Below, in pieces: positions 58,443 to 64,000 of a stretch of DNA of 64,000 nt. This stretch comes from Planktothrix tepida PCC 9214. GTDB lineage: Bacteria > Cyanobacteriota > Cyanobacteriia > Cyanobacteriales > Microcoleaceae. Every line of letters begins with the position of its first letter. The first letter of the stretch is position 1. The DNA lies in assembly GCF_900009145.1 (NCBI RefSeq), contig NZ_LN889815.1, forward strand, positions 142,782 to 206,781. The letters are read 5' to 3'. The notes below the pieces were generated by a model. That model had not been told where the DNA came from. It saw nothing but the letters and a program-made list of their open reading frames with translations, and searched no databases. A program made the translations under genes and the position numbers.

Positions 58443-59177
58443 ATGCTCAAGTTTCAACCCAAAAAACGACTGATTGTCGCTATTTTAACCAGCAGTTTCT
58501 TATGGAATTTGTCTTCCCAATCCGTGCAAGCAGCACCGCTAGATTTTTTGGGAAATAACCCTTTATCGGATTTTTTAGCACAAATTCAACAGTTTATTGA
58601 TCATGCAGAACAGTACATCGATCAAGTAATCAGTGAAAAAATTCAACCTTTGGAAGATATGATTCAGGCAGATTTACAATCGGTTTTTAAAGAAGCAAAA
58701 GGGGCATTAGGGTTGCCCGATCCAATCGCCGCCCGTCAAGAAATTGAAGGCACTTTATCTGAAACCGATATTGCAGTTAATCCCTTAGAAAAAGCAACGA
58801 ATGAAGCTGATCGCCAAATTACCAGAGCTTCTGCTGCTGCTGTGTTGGGAACGGAAGGACAGCAACAAACCGCAGAAGAACTTGCCATTACCCAGGATTC
58901 TGTAGATGCAGTGCAGCAGCAAGCATCCCAAGCGGCTTCTGAAGTGGTGACTCAAAATGTTATGAAGCAAATTGCTCAACAAAATGTTCAAATGTCTTCC
59001 CTCTTGGGAAGTCTACGCAAAGATTCCTTACAAACCGCACAACGTCAAGAACTAACTAACCTCAACCTCACGAATATTTCTCGTACTTTAGATGGTCAAA
59101 ATCAAGTGCGGCAATCTGAAGTTGTGGGGGCGGGAATGGAATCTTACAGAATTTCTGCGGGAGCCATTTTGTTTTAA
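58443..59177 (+). CDS. Secreted coiled-coil protein, VirB5/TrbJ-like position
   Basis: A 244-residue protein with an N-terminal signal peptide (LIVAILTSSFLWNLSSQSVQ, cut near AAP) and a mature part made of long helices with AQIQQFIDHAEQYIDQVISE and repeats rich in Gln/Ala/Ser. It fits TrbJ/VirB5, a minor pilus tip component that is usually helical, mature and encoded after VirB4. The homology is by position and build only. Confidence 0.55.
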   Translation: MLKFQPKKRLIVAILTSSFLWNLSSQSVQAAPLDFLGNNPLSDFLAQIQQFIDHAEQYIDQVISEKIQPLEDMIQADLQSVFKEAKGALGLPDPIAARQEIEGTLSETDIAVNPLEKATNEADRQITRASAAAVLGTEGQQQTAEELAITQDSVDAVQQQASQAASEVVTQNVMKQIAQQNVQMSSLLGSLRKDSLQTAQRQELTNLNLTNISRTLDGQNQVRQSEVVGAGMESYRISAGAILF

Positions 59178-59204
59178 ATCTGTACTCAATTAAATTCGCT
59201 ACCT

Positions 59205-60239
59205 ATGTTGTCATCTATTCCCTTAATTGCCCAAGCTTTTGCAGATTTTTCAACGGAAGCGAACCGCATTGCTTCTGATAGTGCTGCGGGTTCCCAAGCT
59301 GTCATTGAGCAGATTAATGCGCTTTGGGATGACGTACTAGGTGGCGGTTTATATGCAGCTTTAGCTCAAGTTGGATCTGCCTTTGCTGTGGGCACTTTGT
59401 TGATTTTTTTGGTGCAATGGTTTAAAGCTTTGGTTGAGCATGAATATCCGGCTGCTTTTTCTGAAATGATTTGGCCGATTTTGATCATCTTTCTACTACA
59501 TAATAACGGTGCAGTTTTAGCAACAGCTACCCAAGGTTTACGGCAAGTCATTAATTCAGTTAATCAACGGGTTTTAACATCTACTGCTGGCAGTATACAA
59601 CTTCAAGAAGCTTATCAAGAAGCTCAACTGAGAGGGGGTCAAGCCGATTTAATTGCCGCTTTGTTGTCTCAATGCCAATCGTTAACTGATGCCCAGCAAC
59701 AAGCTCAATGTTTTGAGGATGCCAACCGAAAAGCACAAGAGATTTTGAGCAATACTCCTCCCTCTCAACAAGGCGGTTTTTTTGATTCTTTCAATCCTGT
59801 TACTGCTGCTGTTCAAGGTGTGGCATCAATGTTTCGGCTATCGGTTCGGGGTTGGTTAATTGCTTTTAGTATTGCCTTTCAATGGATGATTGAAATTTCT
59901 ATGCTCCTAACAGGATTACTAGGCCCCTTAGCGGTGGGTGGATCACTGCTTCCAGTGGGACAAAAAGCAATTTTTGCTTGGCTGACTGCTTTCTTTTCTG
60001 TTGGCATGGTAAAGCTTTCATTCAATATTATTGCTGGATTAGTTGCCACCCTGGTTGTTAATGGGAGTGACTCTGACCCCATGATTTTTGCCTTTGCTGT
60101 TGGGCTTCTTGCTCCCCTTTTATCCGTGGCGATCGCAGCAGGAGGAGGCATGGCAGTGTTTAACAGTTTAGCAACGGTTTCGACACTCGGCTTAAGCACA
60201 GTTTTTAAAGTTTGGCAAGGAAAACTAAAAGGATTTTAA
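59205..60239 (+). CDS. VirB6/TrbL-like multi-pass protein
   Basis: A 344-residue protein with at least five membrane helices (for example VGSAFAVGTLLIFLVQWF, MIWPILIIFLLHNN, LLTGLLGPLAVGGSLLPVGQ and AFAVGLLAPLLSVAIAAGGG). A soluble loop in the middle is rich in Gln. This is the build of VirB6/TrbL, the inner-membrane channel of type IV secretion. It follows the VirB5-like gene after 28 bases. Its size and its place between VirB5 and VirB8 support the call. Confidence 0.65.
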   Translation: MLSSIPLIAQAFADFSTEANRIASDSAAGSQAVIEQINALWDDVLGGGLYAALAQVGSAFAVGTLLIFLVQWFKALVEHEYPAAFSEMIWPILIIFLLHNNGAVLATATQGLRQVINSVNQRVLTSTAGSIQLQEAYQEAQLRGGQADLIAALLSQCQSLTDAQQQAQCFEDANRKAQEILSNTPPSQQGGFFDSFNPVTAAVQGVASMFRLSVRGWLIAFSIAFQWMIEISMLLTGLLGPLAVGGSLLPVGQKAIFAWLTAFFSVGMVKLSFNIIAGLVATLVVNGSDSDPMIFAFAVGLLAPLLSVAIAAGGGMAVFNSLATVSTLGLSTVFKVWQGKLKGF

Positions 60240-60288
60240 AGTGGCAGTTATCTCCTAATAACTTCAATGAATTGAGGAGCCATCTATC

Positions 60289-61080
60289 GTGACTTTAATG
60301 CCAGAAAACTTTGATTATTCCCATGAAGAATCGGCTGAAGATAAACGGTTACGGTTTTTAGAGCGACAAGCACAACCTTCTAAGAAAGATGTCTTCGCGT
60401 TGTTTACTGTTGCTACTTTTGCGTTACTGTTAATCAATCTGTTTGGATTATTTCTGCTCTATGGGAATTACTCGAATTTGGTTCGTAAGAAAACGCCAAC
60501 TTTAGTGCAATTAGAAACAGGTAAATCGATTACTGTAGCTCCTCTTGGCAGTGATGAACGAACCCCTAAAGTAGTGCAGAAATTTGTGGTTGATACCCTA
60601 ACCCTCCTGATGAATTGGTCAGGAACTTTACCTGCCACAACAGTAGAAGAAGCAGCTAATCCCAAACCTGATCCTGGAGTAAAAGCGGGTCGAAGTAAAG
60701 TTTCTAACTCAGCATGGCAAGCCAGTTTTGCCTTAAGTGAAGATTTCCGCAAAGAGTTCTTAACTACTTTAGCAACGTTGACTCCTACGGGTGTTTTTAA
60801 TGGCAATACTCAAGTCACCTTAGTGCCTTTAACTGTTCAACCACCACAACAAATTGCTGAGGGGAAGTGGAAAGTTAAATTGGTAGCTAATCTCATTGTC
60901 TTTGACCGTCGTGATAACTTAGGCAGCGTTATTCCGTTTAATAAAGAAGTGTTTGTCCAAGCTGTTGAAGCTCCTAATCCCCCCACTGAAACCACAGGAA
61001 TTACTACTGTTATCTATGCTGTGCGAGCTAGTGGATTAGAAATTACAGCAATTCGAGATCTTGAACAGGAGGATTTGTAA
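60289..61080 (+). CDS. VirB8-like bitopic protein
   Basis: A 263-residue protein. A short cytoplasmic N-terminus precedes one membrane helix (FALFTVATFALLLINLFGLF), followed by a periplasmic domain with strands and helices (VVDTLTLLMNWSGTLPATTV, then VTLVPLTVQPPQQIAEGKWK). The order one helix plus a NTF2-like periplasmic domain is the VirB8/TraE pattern. It connects the inner-membrane and outer complexes. It is next to the VirB10-like gene with two bases between stop and start. Confidence 0.65.
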   Translation: MTLMPENFDYSHEESAEDKRLRFLERQAQPSKKDVFALFTVATFALLLINLFGLFLLYGNYSNLVRKKTPTLVQLETGKSITVAPLGSDERTPKVVQKFVVDTLTLLMNWSGTLPATTVEEAANPKPDPGVKAGRSKVSNSAWQASFALSEDFRKEFLTTLATLTPTGVFNGNTQVTLVPLTVQPPQQIAEGKWKVKLVANLIVFDRRDNLGSVIPFNKEVFVQAVEAPNPPTETTGITTVIYAVRASGLEITAIRDLEQEDL

Positions 61081-61082
61081 TC

Positions 61083-62885
61083 ATGTCTAACTTTAAAACC
61101 ACTGAATTTTCTCAGGGAAATTCTACAAATTCTAGCCAAAAAACGGCTCCAGATAGCCCATCTATTGACGATAATATTCCGTTTACACAGTGGAATGAAG
61201 CGAGAATGGCTGAACTTTTAGGATTACGGAACTCAACTGCAAATGATTCGGCAAATCTCTCTGGGGAAAATCAGGTTTTAGAAGCTGAAGAAGGTAATGT
61301 AATTTCTCAATCCGAACTCTTTCAATCAGAAGTTGAATCTGATCCGCTTCGAGCTAAAACTGAACCTAGTTTTTCAAGTCATCCCCTCGCCAAATTTGGT
61401 TTAGTTGGGTTAGGGACATTTGCAATTTTCTTTGTTGGAGGACTGTTTTTACATAACATTATGAGTACCAATCTTACTCCTTTGTCCCAAGCCAAGCAAT
61501 CACCGGAACCTCCTCATCCCCTGACAAAACCTGATGAAGAAGCAACAGAAACAGCCAAACTTAAAACTGAGTTAGCTTTATCGGCTCAAGCTGAACAATT
61601 AGCGGCTTTAAATCGTTCAAAAAGTCCGAAAAATCAAAAATTAGAGCCACCTAAATCCCCGTCTAAACAGGCAACTCAATCGGTGCCAATCTCACCGCCA
61701 ACATCAAGCCATCGCCCTGTATCAACTTTATCGCCTCGTCCTACATCTCCTGAAACTCGGTACATCACTCGTCCTATTCCTGTTCCAGCCCCAAGTCCTT
61801 CAGCACCATCACCAGTGTCTCCAACTCCTCAACGGGAAACTCCCCAATTGGAAGAAGCAAATATCGCTCCACCGATTGATCCGATGGAGCAATGGATGGC
61901 TTTAAAACAATTGGGAAGTTATGGGGAAATTGCACCTGAGCAAACTGAAATTGCACAGGTAGCAAGGGATGAAAATCAACCGCTTATTACAACGGGTTCT
62001 AACTCGGAGCAATGGGGAATGATCCCATCTCAATATTCCCATTTATCAACGGTACCTAAAGCAGTTCCAGTTAAGCGGGAAAGTTCTGATTATCTGACAA
62101 TAGAAAAGGGAAAAAATTCTATTTCTAAACCAGAAATTCAGGAGGATTTTTTACAGGAAGAACAAAACATTATTGCTGGGGTGTCTATTATAGAATCGAG
62201 AAATTTTCAAGTTGGACAGCAAGCCGAAGGAACTCTGATTACCCCAGTAATTTCTATGACAAATTCGAGGAATAACTCGGCAAATCGCTCTCAAAAATCT
62301 AATCCGTCATCTCTTTCTAATTCCGATGCAGAACGCTTTCTTGTTCGTCTCAATCAATCTTTAGTCGATGCTTCTGGAGTCATGTTACTACCACCTGAAA
62401 CTTTAGTCGTTTTTGAAGTGAACTCTGTTCATCAAAGTGGGATGGTGGACTGCAATGCTGTTGCTCTGATTCTTGATGGTAATGAGTATCTTTTGCCTGC
62501 TGATGCCATTAGTATTCGAGGCATCGAAGGCAATCCTTTAATGGCTCAAAAGTATGACAGCCAAGGTTCAGAAATTGCTAAAAGGGATGCAAGTACAGTT
62601 CTACTGGGTTCTTTAGCCAATGTGGGAAGGGTTTTAAACCAACCCCGTCGTCAAGAAATTAATAATTTGAATTCCATTTTAGGTTCTCAACAGTCTACTC
62701 GGATTGAACAAGGTGATCCTAATCTTTTAGGTGCAGTTTTAGAAGGAGGATTAACACCCCTATTACAACAAATTCAACAGCGAAATCGACAAGCGATCGC
62801 AGAAATTCAATCTCGTCCGCCACTTTGGTATATCAAACCGAATCAGAAAGTCAGTATTTTTATCAATCGTTCTTTTGATCTTTAA
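61083..62885 (+). CDS. VirB10/TrbI-like protein
   Basis: A 600-residue protein. A cytoplasmic N-terminal part of about 100 residues is followed by a membrane helix (LAKFGLVGLGTFAIFFVGGL), a long Pro/Ser-rich periplasmic linker, and a C-terminal beta-barrel-like domain (about 430-600) with LPPETLVVFEVNS and NEYLLPADAISIRGIEG. This is the classical VirB10 layout, in which the protein spans the envelope and forms the channel. The longer linker fits a thick cyanobacterial periplasm. It starts just two bases after the VirB8-like stop. Confidence 0.68.
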   Translation: MSNFKTTEFSQGNSTNSSQKTAPDSPSIDDNIPFTQWNEARMAELLGLRNSTANDSANLSGENQVLEAEEGNVISQSELFQSEVESDPLRAKTEPSFSSHPLAKFGLVGLGTFAIFFVGGLFLHNIMSTNLTPLSQAKQSPEPPHPLTKPDEEATETAKLKTELALSAQAEQLAALNRSKSPKNQKLEPPKSPSKQATQSVPISPPTSSHRPVSTLSPRPTSPETRYITRPIPVPAPSPSAPSPVSPTPQRETPQLEEANIAPPIDPMEQWMALKQLGSYGEIAPEQTEIAQVARDENQPLITTGSNSEQWGMIPSQYSHLSTVPKAVPVKRESSDYLTIEKGKNSISKPEIQEDFLQEEQNIIAGVSIIESRNFQVGQQAEGTLITPVISMTNSRNNSANRSQKSNPSSLSNSDAERFLVRLNQSLVDASGVMLLPPETLVVFEVNSVHQSGMVDCNAVALILDGNEYLLPADAISIRGIEGNPLMAQKYDSQGSEIAKRDASTVLLGSLANVGRVLNQPRRQEINNLNSILGSQQSTRIEQGDPNLLGAVLEGGLTPLLQQIQQRNRQAIAEIQSRPPLWYIKPNQKVSIFINRSFDL

Positions 62886-62897
62886 TGAGGCTCAAAA

Positions 62898-63713
62898 ATG
62901 AATAGAATTTTGCAACATTTTTTAGGGAGTATAGTGGTAGGTGGAATTAGCTTTTTTTCTCTTATTACACCTGCTTATTCAGCAGTACAACGTATCTCTT
63001 GGGAAACAGCCACAGGAAATTCAGGGACACCCGTTACTTTAGAAATTACACCAGGCTATGGTTTAAATATTAGTTTTATTCCTCTGGGTGAAACCATTGA
63101 AAAAGTGTGGTTAGATGACCCCTCTTGGCTGACCGTTGATGCTGATGGTTGCTTACAAGGACTGAGCAGAAATTGTAATACGACAGGGGCAACTGTTCTG
63201 CACTTACGACGCATTCAAGAGCTTGATTTTCCTGGGTTAGCACAATCTCCTAATCAATCTACACTCTTAACAGTTATCACTCGGAATTCTGAATCTCGGC
63301 GGGTTTATGTCTTCCGAATTCAATTAGCTTCAACTTCAGAAACTACCCCCCAATATCACACCTTAGAAGTCGTTAATACTCGCTCCTCTCCGCCTTCTTC
63401 GATTCCCTCTGCTAGTGCAACAGCTTCTGAACAACAATTTAGCTTCCGTTTCAATGAAAGTGGACAAGTTGACTCCACAATCCTTGAACGTATTGAGCGG
63501 GGTGTACAGGTATCTCTAAAACATCAATGGATGCAGCGTAACTCTCCTATCGCGGACAGAATTGCCTATTTTATTAAGCAAGTTAAACGGGGAATTTCTT
63601 TGAAACAAGCCCAAGTTAATGCTCAAATTTCTGTTGCTTTAATTAACCGCTTATATGAGTTAGGAAGTTCTGTTGATTCAACAGTGTCTACTGAGGAGGT
63701 GAGATTGTTTTGA
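62898..63713 (+). CDS. VirB9/TraK-like secreted protein
   Basis: A 271-residue protein with a signal peptide (FLGSIVVGGISFFSLITPAY, cut near SAV). The mature part is strand-rich: TPVTLEITPGYGLNISFIPL, WLTVDADGCLQGLS, and VITRNSESRRVYVFRIQLAS. This resembles VirB9, which pairs with VirB10 in the outer-membrane core. The C-terminal region is helical and unlike VirB9. The gene order B8, B10, B9 differs from the Agrobacterium order. Confidence is moderate. Confidence 0.5.
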   Translation: MNRILQHFLGSIVVGGISFFSLITPAYSAVQRISWETATGNSGTPVTLEITPGYGLNISFIPLGETIEKVWLDDPSWLTVDADGCLQGLSRNCNTTGATVLHLRRIQELDFPGLAQSPNQSTLLTVITRNSESRRVYVFRIQLASTSETTPQYHTLEVVNTRSSPPSSIPSASATASEQQFSFRFNESGQVDSTILERIERGVQVSLKHQWMQRNSPIADRIAYFIKQVKRGISLKQAQVNAQISVALINRLYELGSSVDSTVSTEEVRLF

Positions 63714-64000
63714 GATTGTTTAAACGACTTAAACGATTACTTCGGGCAGGATTGTTAGGATTTATTTTGTTTTCCAATTGGAATCCAACTTCACTTCTAG
63801 CAATCCCCTCTAATCCCTCAACTGATCACTTCGTTCCGATGGTTCCTTGGCAAAATGTTTCTTTACCTAATTGGAATCAGATCAGTTTTTCTAGTCTTCC
63901 TGCTATTATGTCAAGTGGTTCTTTTCAAGCTCCAACTGAAATAACGTCTCAACTGAATTATGATCCCTCTCAGAGTTGGAATGCAGGACAAACCCCGGAT
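63710..64000 (+). CDS. Secreted protein of the secretion operon, N-terminal part (cut by window edge)
   Basis: A TTG start at 63710 overlaps the stop of the preceding gene by four bases (TTGA). The frame continues open to the edge for 97 codons: RLFKRLKRLLRAGLLGFILF then a small hydrophobic stretch ending SLLA, a signal-peptide-like start. The following part is rich in Ser, Pro, Asn and Trp. GAGGAG at 63695-63699 is a likely ribosome binding site. The rest is outside the window, so no function is proposed beyond a secreted component of the transfer operon. Confidence 0.6.
   Translation, partial: MRLFKRLKRLLRAGLLGFILFSNWNPTSLLAIPSNPSTDHFVPMVPWQNVSLPNWNQISFSSLPAIMSSGSFQAPTEITSQLNYDPSQSWNAGQTPD

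Noticed and set aside
1-64000. Insertion sequences and transposases
   Set aside because: No DDE, HUH or serine-recombinase transposase was recognised. The Rpn gene is a nuclease family and the palindromic elements carry no gene.
1-64000. tRNA or rRNA genes
   Set aside because: No cloverleaf-like T-loop (GTTCGA-type) with a matching acceptor stem or rRNA-like block was noticed by eye; a tRNA scan would be decisive.

Overview
The window looks like one stretch of a large, probably conjugative plasmid (or integrative conjugative element) from a filamentous cyanobacterium. The evidence is AT-rich coding DNA with many GCGATCGC (HIP1) octamers, cyanobacterial and plastid-type families (Ycf46, Ycf35, Uma2, Rpn/COG5464), and a mobilization pair, a ParM/ParR-like pair and a type IV secretion operon. 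Gene style and CRISPR type are reminiscent of Planktothrix/Oscillatoria-like strains, but the genus is inference. No rRNA, tRNA or transposase was recognised.

Layout. (1) 1-4.4 kb: relaxase N-terminus cut by the window edge, MobC-like accessory protein, ParM/ParR-like segregation genes preceded by GTGCAGAAA-type repeats, an Rpn-family nuclease and a SLOG-type protein. (2) 4.5-27.0 kb: a long leftward block containing much of a replisome: two SSB-like proteins, clamp-loader subunits delta-prime, delta and gamma/tau, the beta clamp, a family-A DNA polymerase and a primase-polymerase. It also holds a bacterial ubiquitin-like (PRTRC) cassette (E1/ThiF, JAMM protease, E2-like protein B, Ub-like protein C, E-like protein) fused in layout to a Ycf46 / DUF2997 / Ycf35 trio, and a run of unrecognised small proteins. 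Short GCGC-N4-GCGC hairpins punctuate this block. (3) 27.0-36.0 kb: rightward type III-B (Cmr) CRISPR operon (Cas10, Cmr3, Cmr4, Cmr5 and one large double RAMP protein), then a CARF-HEPN effector and a first CRISPR array. (4) 36.1-42.8 kb: small genes, a cysteine-dioxygenase-like cupin, a kinase/WYL fusion, and three uncharacterised rightward genes with structured leaders, then a pentapeptide protein. (5) 43.0-48.7 kb: leftward adaptation region with Cas2, a stand-alone Cas1 whose first catalytic Glu position is His, a second CRISPR array with 11 repeats, and a reverse transcriptase-Cas1 fusion. (6) 48.8-54.3 kb: a large STAND-type NTPase, a second Ycf46-like AAA ATPase and a small membrane protein. 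(7) 54.6-64.0 kb: a rightward type IV secretion operon with VirB2, B3, B4, B5, B6, B8, B10 and B9-like proteins and a truncated secreted protein at the edge.

How it fits together (inference): the element carries its own segregation, replication-fork and transfer machinery, and defends itself or its host with an RNA-targeting type III system. The RT-Cas1 could let that system sample RNA. Both cas1 genes share a promoter-region motif, and the Cmr operon and the CARF-HEPN gene share another, so adaptation and interference may each be co-regulated. No Cas6, VirD4, VirB11, DnaE or DnaB was found in the window; they may lie outside it or be supplied by the host.
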